Source: Thorsellia kenyensis (GTDB lineage: Bacteria; Pseudomonadota; Gammaproteobacteria; Enterobacterales; Thorselliaceae). Taken from it: DNA of 64,000 nt. Position 1 is the first letter of the stretch. Every line of letters starts with the position of its first letter. The DNA lies in the NCBI RefSeq assembly GCF_042432445.1, contig NZ_JBHLXE010000071.1:1-64000 (forward strand). Reading direction: 5' to 3'. Positions 26,969-35,166 of this stretch are shown in pieces. The notes beneath the pieces are model-generated. The model was not told the DNA's origin. It did no database searches and was given only the letters and a program-made list of their open reading frames with translations. Both the position numbers and the translations under genes were made by a program.

Positions 26969-27238
26969 TTAACGACGTAATCCTAAGCGCTCAATGAGCG
27001 TAGAGTAACGTTTAACATCTTTATTTTTCAAATAATCAAGAAGACTACGGCGTTGTGCTACCATACGTAACAAACCACGACGACCGTGATGATCTTTTTT
27101 GTGTTCAGAAAAATGTGACTGTAAATCATTGATCCTAGCTGTTAATAATGCAACTTGAACTTCAGTTGATCCTGTATCATTCGCATCACTACCATATTCA
27201 GCAACGATTTTCGCTTTTGTTTCTGCTGTTAGAGACAT
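26969..27238 (-). CDS. rpsO: 30S ribosomal protein S15
   Basis: Primary 16S rRNA-binding protein of the platform. The 89-aa product has the exact family length, with DTGSTEVQVALLTARI, HFSEHKKDHHGRRGLL and the ending LIERLGLRR. The ATG has AGGAG upstream. It is first of the rpsO-pnp-nlpI-deaD cluster. Confidence 0.98.
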   Translation of the reverse strand: MSLTAETKAKIVAEYGSDANDTGSTEVQVALLTARINDLQSHFSEHKKDHHGRRGLLRMVAQRRSLLDYLKNKDVKRYSTLIERLGLRR

Positions 27239-27372
27239 AACTTCTCCTAAATAAGGGTTAAAATATAAATAAATTAGCGCCGATCTCTAATTCAGCACTA
27301 ACATGATTAAAGCTGGGTTATTGTACGCTTTCATCAATGCTTGTGCAACACAATAGATAAGATTATTAACTG

Positions 27373-28353
27373 TTATTTAATTTGGTAATGTCTCAATTTA
27401 TTTGCAACAGCAGTATGCGATAAACCTAATCGTTTACCTAATTTTCGAGAGCTAGGATAGGCAGTAAACAATTGTGAAAGTACTTTACACTCATAGCGAT
27501 TCATTATGTCCACTAAACTTCCCTCAAGCTCTTCTTCACTCAGCATCGTAATTTCTTCTTCTAAAAATGTTATATCCTGCACTCTCATTGAATCAAAAAT
27601 CAAATCATTAGCCGTAAGATGCTTGGAGTCTAATTGAACTAAACTCTGATAAAGTGTATTTTTAAGTTGTCTGATATTGCCAGGCCATTCGTGCTCTAAA
27701 AGAATTTGTGCAACATCTGCAGTACATATCGGAGGGGTAATTTTTAGCTGTTCCGAAAGCTCTGATAATAAAAAATGAGTCAGGGGCATAATGTCAGCCC
27801 TCCTCTCTCTTAGAGGTGGGATAGTTAATGTTATTACATTAAGTCTATAATACAAATCTTCACGGAATAAACCTTGTTTGACCAATGAAAATAATTTTTT
27901 TTGAGTAGCGCAAATAATTCGGATATCCACAAATATTTCATTGTCTTCACCTACGCGCCTAAAAGTGCCATCATTAATAAATCGGAGTAGTTTGCCTTGC
28001 ATATGAGGTGACATTTCTTCAATTTGGTCAAGCAGGACTGTACCAAGGTGCGCTTGTTCAAAAAAACCTTTTTTCACAGTAGCAACTGGAGGTAAATTCG
28101 AAACAAAGCCGAAAAGTTCACTTTCAACAACATCATCCGGGATTCCAGCACAATTTAATGCTAAGAAAGGTTGATTTGATCTAGGGCTTGCAAGATGGCA
28201 GGCACGTGCAAGCATATCTTTACCAGTGCCTGTTTCACCTTCAATTAATAAGGGAACATTCAATTGGGCTGCTTTGGTGGCATGTTTAATGATTTGTTTC
28301 ATGGGATAGCTTTCCGCTATCCAATCATTTAAAACCACCTGCAGATTACGCAT
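27373..28353 (-). CDS. tyrR: Aromatic amino-acid regulator TyrR, short form
   Basis: Transcription regulator of aromatic amino-acid genes. The 326-aa protein lacks the N-terminal ACT and PAS domains of E. coli TyrR (513 aa) and resembles the Haemophilus short type. It has an AAA+ central domain (Walker A GETGTGKD at about 38-45, NCAGIP, VESELFG, RFINDGTFRRVGED, FREDLYYRLN) and a C-terminal Fis-like helix-turn-helix (SRKLGKRLGLSHTAVANKLRHY). The GAFTGA loop needed for sigma-54 contact is missing, as in known TyrR. Walker B reads LLDQIEEMS, whereas E. coli has LLDEIGEMS, so the catalytic Glu is Gln. Its start overlaps the end of zipA by 8 nt. It probably acts on the TyrR-like boxes at aroF/tyrA. 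Confidence 0.92.
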   Translation of the reverse strand: MRNLQVVLNDWIAESYPMKQIIKHATKAAQLNVPLLIEGETGTGKDMLARACHLASPRSNQPFLALNCAGIPDDVVESELFGFVSNLPPVATVKKGFFEQAHLGTVLLDQIEEMSPHMQGKLLRFINDGTFRRVGEDNEIFVDIRIICATQKKLFSLVKQGLFREDLYYRLNVITLTIPPLRERRADIMPLTHFLLSELSEQLKITPPICTADVAQILLEHEWPGNIRQLKNTLYQSLVQLDSKHLTANDLIFDSMRVQDITFLEEEITMLSEEELEGSLVDIMNRYECKVLSQLFTAYPSSRKLGKRLGLSHTAVANKLRHYQIK

Positions 28354-29221
28354 TTTGATAGGTTCTAGTCATCCAATCACGGATAGATTGTGTGATACTT
28401 TCAGTTTTTAGCTGAGTTAATATTTGACGTTTATCATCATAAACTTGCCCACCAACATCTTCTGCAATGCGCTGAACGGATTGAAGCATCAGTTTGAAGT
28501 TTTGTATCGGTTCACCGGCTGAAGGCAGAACCATGAAAAACGTCACACCAATAGTTGTAAAATCAATCATTTGATTAGGATCAAAAGTGCCAGGTTTTAC
28601 CATGTTTGCGACACTAAATATAACAGGGGATGCCGTAGTAGATAAATGTCTATGGAAAATATTCATATCGCCATAATTTAGCCCTGCATTAAGAAAACTA
28701 TTAAGAAGTAAATCACCCCTCAATATGTTGTTGTGGACACCCATAACATGTAACACAATAACAAGTTCTTCAACGGGTTCCTGCTGTTCTTCAATTGCTG
28801 TAGTTTCCTCTGCTAAAGTTTGATCATCTGTTGTCTCAGTAATAGCAGATTCATTTTGAAGAACTTCTGTTTCATGATTTTCATTTGCATCTGTTCTTAA
28901 TTTAATCTCAGTATCCGTAATTGTATTAGAGGGGTCAGAGTGCAAATCTTTATTCATTTGCATATGCTCTTCAGCATCTCCTTTTTTAACTCTTACTTCA
29001 CTTACATCAGTATCTAACGCATGAATCTGAACTTCATTATCAATTGCATCAATGTCTTCAGAAAAAGAAGGAGTATCGTTTTCACTACGGCGAGAAACTC
29101 TTTTTTTCTTACCAAAAAGGGTTGACTTCTCTTTACGTGAACTCCAAACACCATGTAAAAAAAGAGCAATAATAGCTAATACACCAATAACAAGTAAAAT
29201 GATTCGCAAATTTTCCTTCAC
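28346..29221 (-). CDS. zipA: Cell-division protein ZipA
   Basis: Anchors FtsZ to the inner membrane. The 291-aa protein has an N-terminal membrane helix (RIILLVIGVLAIIALFLHGVW, about 5-25) followed by a basic stretch (SSRKEKS, KKKRVSRR), an acidic/Thr-rich disordered linker (about 45-150), and the C-terminal FtsZ-binding domain with VIVLHVMG, LLNSFLNAGLNYGDMNIFHR, SVANMVKPGTFD and FFMVLPSAGEP. It overlaps tyrR, an unusual pairing; E. coli zipA is next to ligA. Upstream lies the decayed IS. Confidence 0.94.
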   Translation of the reverse strand: MKENLRIILLVIGVLAIIALFLHGVWSSRKEKSTLFGKKKRVSRRSENDTPSFSEDIDAIDNEVQIHALDTDVSEVRVKKGDAEEHMQMNKDLHSDPSNTITDTEIKLRTDANENHETEVLQNESAITETTDDQTLAEETTAIEEQQEPVEELVIVLHVMGVHNNILRGDLLLNSFLNAGLNYGDMNIFHRHLSTTASPVIFSVANMVKPGTFDPNQMIDFTTIGVTFFMVLPSAGEPIQNFKLMLQSVQRIAEDVGGQVYDDKRQILTQLKTESITQSIRDWMTRTYQNA

Positions 29222-29676
29222 AGTATTCTCTTATTAATTTTATATGCAGTTAAATTTAAGGGCTTATGCATTTATAAGCTTCGCGCTTTGTGCAAGTGTT
29301 TAAATTAGCATTCAATTGAAAACTCTTGCTGATATTTAAATTTTTCATTTCTTATAGGCCAATGAATGCACAGGGCTAGTTAAAAGCTCCTATTATCAAC
29401 GTAATAACCTGTAGAATATAGAATATTCTCCATATTGTTCTTAGATTATAAGAAAATATAGATACTTTAAAGAGTGTATCACAAAATTGATTCATCTATT
29501 ATACACTTTACCTTGCCATATTATAATCTTAGTGGCAACTTGTAAAGTAAATGTTACATGCACTAGGCTTATGGACAGATAAGTTTTATTGTTACTTTTA
29601 TCAACAAGCAGAGAAAAATAAATAAAAAAGTGTGTCCAACTTGAAATAGTCTTTCACTGTAAATATTTCTTACCCT
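29222..29676. other. zipA upstream region
   Basis: AT-rich, no recognisable gene. It should contain the zipA promoter. It ends at the left CTAG flank of the IS remnant. In many gammaproteobacteria cysZ lies between cysK and zipA; no trace of it is visible here. Confidence 0.45.
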
Positions 29677-29680
29677 CTAG

Positions 29681-30642
29681 AGGCTGTTGACATAGAAGAC
29701 TCACAAATTGATCATGCCTAAAGTAGTTTATAAACAACCTCTTGAAGTGGAAAATATTTAATAAGTGGTATGAGGTTTTTGTAATTAACTCGTAAAAGTA
29801 TATTATAAAAGAGTAAATGTCATGCCAAGATTGAATTTATAAGATTAGTCAGTGGAATTTCCTACAAAAACTTTTTAACCGTGTCCATATAGATTATATA
29901 AATAGATCAGATCGATTATTTTTAGAGAGTGCTTTATAAAGGTTGTTTTTTATAAGATCTGTACTGGTTTGCCTTGGCATGATTTACCCAATGAATTTGG
30001 GTATTGTAATGCTGCTTATAAACGTTTTAATCGTTAGGCCCATCAACAAGGTTTTTTAGAGATTCTAACAACGCTTGCTCACATCAATGAGAAAGAGTGT
30101 GGAGGTGTTGATGGCACTATTATTTGTATACATAAGTTCAGTATAGTATAGGTACTGCAACTAATAGCACTGAAATCATCGGTAAATGCCGAGGAGATAA
30201 TTCGGCTATAAAACATCTTATAGTTTATGGTTGATAGTTGATAGTTTGAGACTATCAAATCACCAAGAACTCAGTGTGAGACAGCGGCATGGCGTTACGC
30301 ATGCTGTAAGTTTAATTAACCATACTGGTGAGTTTGAATGTTTTATAGCTTATAAAAGTTATGATCTAAAAACTTAAAGAGAGCTGATATCCAACCTCAA
30401 CAAAACATCCATCATTCCAAAACATAATCATGGTAAGGACTGAAATACAGGCTCAATTGATAAATACTTATACAAAATAGGGTTCTTGGTCGAAAATGCT
30501 TTTGCTAGGATAAAGCATTGCAGAGCAATCGCAACGGGGTATGATAAATTAAAAATTTGCTTTAGAAGCACTACTGCAATTGCTTTTATTATGCTGTCTT
30601 GACCATGTATGTCTAAAAAAGCTTTCGAAATGTGAACAGCTC
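29681..30642 (+). mobile_element. Decayed IS5-family (IS427-like) insertion sequence
   Basis: A 962-bp element bounded by imperfect terminal inverted repeats: left AGGCTGTTGACAT (29681-29693) and right, reversed, GAGCTGTTCACAT (from 30642), matching at 10 of 13 positions. Both sides carry CTAG (29677-29680, 30643-30646), consistent with the CTAG target preference of IS427-like elements. Inside is the broken transposase gene. No second copy is in the window. Confidence 0.8.
29822..30602 (+). pseudogene. IS5-family transposase pseudogene
   Basis: Remnant of a DDE transposase in several frames with many stops. Recognisable pieces in order are an MPRLNL start, FYKICTGLPWHDLPNEFGY (the family RTGxPWRDLP block), GVDGTII (first catalytic Asp region), a degenerate middle, and the C-terminal KYLYKIGFLVENAFARIKH and CRAIATGYDKLK with the conserved Glu of the DDE triad. 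In-frame stops occur after RFN and in the middle, and the frame shifts at least once. It cannot encode a working enzyme. Confidence 0.85.
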
Positions 30643-30873
30643 CTAGTAAACCACTAATCGATGGCATTCCATAAAGTCCTTTTCGATAACAATCATATTA
30701 TCTTTTCATTCTGTTATAGGTTATAACCATTAGTTATTAGGATGTTTGCAAATAAAAAGGCATGATGTTCTCACATTTATTTTTGTTACTACTCTTAATT
30801 TTTTGGGTATACTAAGCCTCAGTATATTTAATTATTGCCAGTTTTATGTTCAATTTTAATATGAGAATACTTT

Positions 30874-31872
30874 ATGACTTTGGAACAATACTCTTCAAGT
30901 CCGGAACAAGACATCATCTTTAATGATAATACCCTGACTATTGGCCATACACCACTTGTAAGGTTAAATAGGATCGGGAATGGTAATATCTATGCCAAAA
31001 TAGAGTCAAGAAACCCGAGTTTCAGTGTTAAATGCCGAATCGGTGCTAACATGATTTGGGAAGCTGAAAAGCATGGGATTTTGACCCATGATAAAACATT
31101 AGTTGAACCCACGAGTGGCAACACAGGCATTGCATTAGCGTATGTAGCATCAGCTAAAGGCTACAATTTGATACTTACTATGCCAGAAACAATGAGCGTT
31201 GAAAGAAGAAGATTGCTCAAAGCTCTTGGCGCAGAATTGATATTAACCCCAGGCAATTTAGGTATGAAAGGGGCAATTGATAAAGCCAATGAAATTGCAG
31301 ACGCAAATCCTTCTAAGTATTTAGTTCTTCAACAGTTCAGCAACCCGGCTAACCCTGCTATTCATGAAGCAACAACAGGCCCGGAAATCTGGAGAGCCAC
31401 ACAAGGAAAAATTGATATATTTGTAGCCGGCGTAGGCACTGGCGGCACAATAACAGGCGTGAGCAGATACATAAAAAATAATTTGAAAAAAAACATTTTG
31501 TCTGTGGCCGTTGAACCTTCTGATTCTCCAGTTATTCAGCAGGCCTTAGATGGACAAGAAATTAAACCTGGTCCTCATAAAATCCAGGGAATTGGTGCAG
31601 GATTTATTCCTGCGAATCTCGATTTAAGTCTAGTTGACAAGGCCATACAGATTACAAATGAGGAAGCATTTGAGATGGCTCACGAATTGATGAAAAAAGA
31701 AGGGATTCTCGCAGGAATCTCATCTGGAGCAGCAATAAGTGCCGCGCTTAAATTAAATCAACAACCTGAATACCAGGATAAGATGATAGTTGCTATCTTG
31801 GCCTCTTCTGCTGAGCGGTATTTAAGTTCTGCCTTATTTGCTGATATTTTTACCGATGAAAGCCTAAAATAG
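30874..31872 (+). CDS. cysK: Cysteine synthase A (O-acetylserine sulfhydrylase)
   Basis: PLP enzyme making cysteine from O-acetylserine and sulfide. The 332-aa product keeps NPSFSVKCRIGANM (PLP Lys), PTSGNTGIALAYVA, TMPETMS, the phosphate-binding GVGTGGTITGVSRYIK and GISSGAA. It has an N-terminal extension of about ten residues compared with E. coli CysK (323 aa). No later Met fits the usual start, so ATG 30874 is used. CysK rather than CysM is supported by the sequence and by the cysK-ptsH-ptsI-crr order of E. coli. A terminator follows. Confidence 0.95.
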   Translation: MTLEQYSSSPEQDIIFNDNTLTIGHTPLVRLNRIGNGNIYAKIESRNPSFSVKCRIGANMIWEAEKHGILTHDKTLVEPTSGNTGIALAYVASAKGYNLILTMPETMSVERRRLLKALGAELILTPGNLGMKGAIDKANEIADANPSKYLVLQQFSNPANPAIHEATTGPEIWRATQGKIDIFVAGVGTGGTITGVSRYIKNNLKKNILSVAVEPSDSPVIQQALDGQEIKPGPHKIQGIGAGFIPANLDLSLVDKAIQITNEEAFEMAHELMKKEGILAGISSGAAISAALKLNQQPEYQDKMIVAILASSAERYLSSALFADIFTDESLK

Positions 31873-31880
31873 CACTTAAA

Positions 31881-31896
31881 CGTGATATAGATCACA
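31881..31896. promoter_or_regulatory. Probable CRP-cAMP binding site upstream of ptsH
   Basis: CGTGA-N6-TCACA matches the CRP core TGTGA-N6-TCACA at 9 of 10 positions and has the usual A/T-rich flanks. It lies between the cysK stop and its terminator, 200 bp upstream of ptsH and about 120 bp upstream of the start predicted from the TATAAT at 31999. E. coli pts promoters are also CRP-regulated. Confidence 0.65.
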
Positions 31897-31923
31897 AAAA
31901 GGCACCTTTAAGGGTGCTTTTTT
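31896..31923 (+). terminator. Terminator of cysK
   Basis: A-run, GCACC/GGTGC stem with a 6-nt loop and six T. It is a classical intrinsic terminator about 25 nt after the cysK stop. It separates cysK from the pts genes and touches the CRP-like site. Confidence 0.85.
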
Positions 31924-31976
31924 GTGTCAGTTAATAGAAACTTTTCCAAATTATAGCTTAAGTTGAATGATTGTTT

Positions 31977-32004
31977 TTGAGGTTTATCATAAATCAGATA
32001 TAAT
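31977..32004 (+). promoter_or_regulatory. ptsH promoter
   Basis: TTGAGG (31977-31982), 16-bp spacer, TATAAT (31999-32004). The predicted start is about 80 nt upstream of the ptsH ATG. Confidence 0.65.
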
Positions 32005-32089
32005 CTCGGCTGTATACTATACATTAGTTATTTTTTACGATTTAGAATGATTCTAAAATTACATTTCATCTAGTTAATGGAGATACGAT

Positions 32090-32347
32090 ATGTTTCAACA
32101 AGACGTTGTTATAATTGCCCCAAATGGCCTTCACACTCGCCCTGCGGCACAATTTGTTAAAGAAGCCAAAAATTTTTCGTCTGAAATCACTGTGATTTCT
32201 AATGGCAAGTCCGCTAGCGCTAAAAGCCTCTTTAAACTTCAAACATTAGGATTATCTCAAGGCACAACTATTACACTTCAAGCTGAAGGTGAGGATGAAA
32301 AAGAAGCAGTTGAGTATTTAGCAAAACTTCTTGATACATTAGAATAA
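32090..32347 (+). CDS. ptsH: PTS phosphocarrier protein HPr
   Basis: Accepts phosphate from enzyme I on His15 and passes it to sugar-specific EIIA domains. The 85-aa length equals E. coli HPr. The active-site block is NGLHTRPAAQFV; the KSASAKSLFKLQTLGLSQG region contains the conserved Ser46 site. GGAGA lies about 8 nt upstream of the ATG. It is first of ptsH-ptsI-crr. Confidence 0.98.
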   Translation: MFQQDVVIIAPNGLHTRPAAQFVKEAKNFSSEITVISNGKSASAKSLFKLQTLGLSQGTTITLQAEGEDEKEAVEYLAKLLDTLE

Positions 32348-32392
32348 TATTTATCAATATTTTTTTAAAAAAATCATGTATGATTATTATAT

Positions 32393-32416
32393 GAAGGCAA
32401 CATTTATGTTGCCTTC
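32393..32416 (+). other. Stem-loop between ptsH and ptsI
   Basis: Perfect 10-bp arms GAAGGCAACA/TGTTGCCTTC with a TTTA loop, 45 nt after ptsH. No T-run follows. It probably protects the ptsH 3' end or lowers readthrough, giving more HPr than enzyme I. Confidence 0.6.
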
Positions 32417-32479
32417 TTCGAAAATAGAACTCAAAAAATATACATTTTTTTTAAACAGTAAATTAAAGAAGGGCTAATT

Positions 32480-34204
32480 ATGATTTCAGGTATCCCAGCT
32501 TCTCCAGGCTTAGCTTTTGGTAAGGCACTTTTACTCATTGAAGATGCTTTAAATATCAATAATAAAAAAATTGATGAATCTTCGATAGATGAAGAAATTC
32601 AACGCTTTCTCTCAGGACGTGCCAAAGCGGCTGAACAACTTGAGGTAATCAAGAATAAAGCAGCTCAATCACTTGGTGAAGAAAAGGAAGCCATATTCGA
32701 GGGGCATATTATGCTTCTTGAAGATGAAGAACTAGAACAAGAGATCACTACTTTAATTACAAAAAATCGTTTAAGTGCTGATGCTGCTGTTTTTAATGTA
32801 ATAGATGAACAAGCTAGAGCTCTTGAGGAACTTGATGACGAGTATTTAAAAGAACGAGCAGCTGATGTTCGTGACATAGGTAAACGTCTTTTAAAAAATA
32901 TATTAAATATGCCTATTGTTGATTTAAGTGCAATTGACGAAGAAGTAATTTTAGTTTCTAGAGATTTAACACCTTCGGAAACGGCACAACTCAATTTAGA
33001 TAAAGTTCTTGGTTTCATTACTGATATTGGGGGCCGCACATCTCATACATCTATAATGGCTCGTTCTTTAGAGTTACCTGCTATTGTTGGTACGGGTAAT
33101 ATTACCTCACAAGTTAAAAATGGGGATATTCTCATCCTCGATGCACTCAATAATGAAGTGCATATCAACCCATCTACTGAACTGACGGAGCAGAAAAGAG
33201 CAATTGCCCAAAGTTATCTTGATGAAAAAAATGAGTTAATCAAATTAAAGAATCTTCCTGCTACAACCCTTGATGGACATCAAGTGGAAGTGTGTGCGAA
33301 TATCGGTACTGTAAGAGATGTTGCTGGTGCTGAACGTAATGGTGCAGAAGGTGTTGGATTATATAGAACAGAATTCCTCTTCATGGACAGAGACAGCTTG
33401 CCTTCAGAACAAGAACAATTTTTAGCGTACAAGGCGGTTGCAGAAGCGGTTGGCGATCAAGCTGTCATCGTAAGAACTATGGATATTGGTGGGGATAAAG
33501 AACTTCCTTATATGAATTTCCCTAAAGAAGACAATCCTTTCTTAGGATGGAGAGCTATCCGTATCTGTTTTGATCGCAAAGATATACTTGATGCACAAAT
33601 CAAAGCCATACTAAGGGCTTCTGCGTTTGGTAAATTACGCATTATGTTCCCAATGATCATTTCAGTCGAAGAAATTCGCCAGCTTAAAATTGAAATTGAG
33701 CGTTTGAAGAGTGAACTTCGCGAAGCAAATCAAGCTTTCGATGAGTCTATAGAAATCGGTGTTATGATTGAAACTCCAGCTGCTGCGATGATTGCCCATC
33801 ATTTGGCAAAAGAAGTGGATTTCTTTAGTATAGGTACCAACGATCTCACTCAATATACTCTGGCTGTTGATAGAGGTAATGATATGATTTCTCATCTTTA
33901 CAACCCATTATCGCCTTCAGTACTACTTCTAATTAAGAAAGTAATTGATGCATCTCACGCTGAAGGTAAATGGACAGGAATGTGTGGTGAACTTGCTGGT
34001 GATGAAAGAGCAACACTATTACTTCTTGGTATGGGCTTAGATGAATTCAGCATGAGTGCTATTTCAATTCCAAGAATTAAAAAAATTATTCGCAACGCTA
34101 ATTTCAGCAAAGCTCAGGAACTTGCAAAAGAAGCACTTGAACAACCTACTGCAGAAGGTATAATCTCATTAGTAGATAAATTTATTGGTAATCATAAAAA
34201 TTAA
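32480..34204 (+). CDS. ptsI: PTS enzyme I (phosphoenolpyruvate-protein phosphotransferase)
   Basis: Cytoplasmic first enzyme of the sugar PTS; autophosphorylates with PEP and passes phosphate to HPr. The 574-aa protein (E. coli 575) has the N-terminal HPr-binding helices, the phospho-His loop GGRTSHTSIMARS (about 185-197), and the C-terminal PEP barrel with GVGLYRTEFLFMDR, MDIGGDKELPY, MFPMI, GVMIETPAA and GMCGELAGDE (catalytic Cys about 500). It is between ptsH and crr. Confidence 0.98.
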   Translation: MISGIPASPGLAFGKALLLIEDALNINNKKIDESSIDEEIQRFLSGRAKAAEQLEVIKNKAAQSLGEEKEAIFEGHIMLLEDEELEQEITTLITKNRLSADAAVFNVIDEQARALEELDDEYLKERAADVRDIGKRLLKNILNMPIVDLSAIDEEVILVSRDLTPSETAQLNLDKVLGFITDIGGRTSHTSIMARSLELPAIVGTGNITSQVKNGDILILDALNNEVHINPSTELTEQKRAIAQSYLDEKNELIKLKNLPATTLDGHQVEVCANIGTVRDVAGAERNGAEGVGLYRTEFLFMDRDSLPSEQEQFLAYKAVAEAVGDQAVIVRTMDIGGDKELPYMNFPKEDNPFLGWRAIRICFDRKDILDAQIKAILRASAFGKLRIMFPMIISVEEIRQLKIEIERLKSELREANQAFDESIEIGVMIETPAAAMIAHHLAKEVDFFSIGTNDLTQYTLAVDRGNDMISHLYNPLSPSVLLLIKKVIDASHAEGKWTGMCGELAGDERATLLLLGMGLDEFSMSAISIPRIKKIIRNANFSKAQELAKEALEQPTAEGIISLVDKFIGNHKN

Positions 34205-34296
34205 TACGCAAGTATTTAAAGGCGTGTTAATATAATGTGATAAGTAATATGAGATTCATAATACAGTTCTGAATTGTAGCTACATGGATCAACCTG

Positions 34297-34326
34297 AACA
34301 CCTTTCTTTAGTTTTAGAAAGGTGTT
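34297..34326 (+). terminator. Attenuator-like hairpin between ptsI and crr
   Basis: Perfect 11-bp arms AACACCTTTCT/AGAAAGGTGTT with an 8-nt loop, 93 nt after ptsI. The bases after it are TATCACC, so termination would be weak. It may partly separate crr from ptsHI. Confidence 0.55.
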
Positions 34327-34377
34327 TATCACCAGGCTAGCAATAGTTAACCTAAAACATGTAATGAGGATATTCAC

Positions 34378-34887
34378 ATGGGATTTTTTGATAAAATTAA
34401 GTCATTAATGTCAGATGAAAAAACTGATGCAGCACACATTGAAATTTTTGCACCAATTTCTGGAGAAATTGTAAACATCGAAGATGTCCCTGATGTAGTT
34501 TTTGCTGAAAAAGTTGTAGGTGATGGCATTGCAATTAAACCTACAGGCAATTTAATTGTTTCTCCTGTCAATGGCACTATTGGTAAAATTTTTGAAACTA
34601 ATCATGCTTTTTCAATTGAATCAAATGAAGGTATAGAACTTTTCGTTCATTTTGGTTTTGATACAGTTCAATTGCGTGGTGCAGGTTTTACTCGTATAGC
34701 AGAAGAAGGGCAATCTGTAAAAGTTGGTGATCCTATCATTGAATTGGATTTAGCTCTTCTTGAAGAAAAAGCCAAATCAACATTAACCCCGGTTGTAATT
34801 TCTAATTTAGATGATATTAAAGAAATGTCTAAATTAAGTGGTAATGTTGTTGCTGGTCAAAGTCCAATTTTAAAAGTGACTCGTTAA
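34378..34887 (+). CDS. crr: PTS glucose-specific EIIA (IIA-Glc)
   Basis: Phosphocarrier for glucose-type EIIBC and regulator of adenylate cyclase and inducer exclusion. The 169-aa length equals E. coli Crr. It keeps the amphipathic N terminus MGFFDKIKSLM, APISGEIV, the two active-site His residues in NHAFSIES and ELFVHFGFDTV, and the ending of family type. It is last of the pts cluster. Confidence 0.97.
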   Translation: MGFFDKIKSLMSDEKTDAAHIEIFAPISGEIVNIEDVPDVVFAEKVVGDGIAIKPTGNLIVSPVNGTIGKIFETNHAFSIESNEGIELFVHFGFDTVQLRGAGFTRIAEEGQSVKVGDPIIELDLALLEEKAKSTLTPVVISNLDDIKEMSKLSGNVVAGQSPILKVTR

Positions 34888-34895
34888 TTTCTTAT

Positions 34896-34930
34896 ACTCA
34901 GTTATTCGTTATACGAATAACTGAGTTTTA
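34896..34930 (+). terminator. Terminator of the pts cluster
   Basis: Perfect 13-bp stem (34896-34908, 34914-34926) with a 5-nt loop and TTT after it, nine bases past the crr stop. Confidence 0.85.
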
Positions 34931-35166
34931 ACCCCTTTTTATAATTATAATTTTTAGCTGTTTTTGACTACTTTACATTTATTATTAATCACTCTTTTCT
35001 ATCTTATCGCTTTAGTTGTCACTACTCTTTCAAATTATTACCTTAAAAGCCATTCTTTTTTGTTCAACCTTTCTTCTATTTGATACAATATTGAATAGAA
35101 ATAATATTAGCAGAACTTAAATTAAGCTTTCATGACTTATTCCGATAATTTTTAAGGCGTCCACTT

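Noticed and set aside
30428..30667. 79-codon ORF antisense to the transposase remnant
   Set aside because: The plus strand carries recognisable IS5 C-terminal motifs, so this is a shadow frame.
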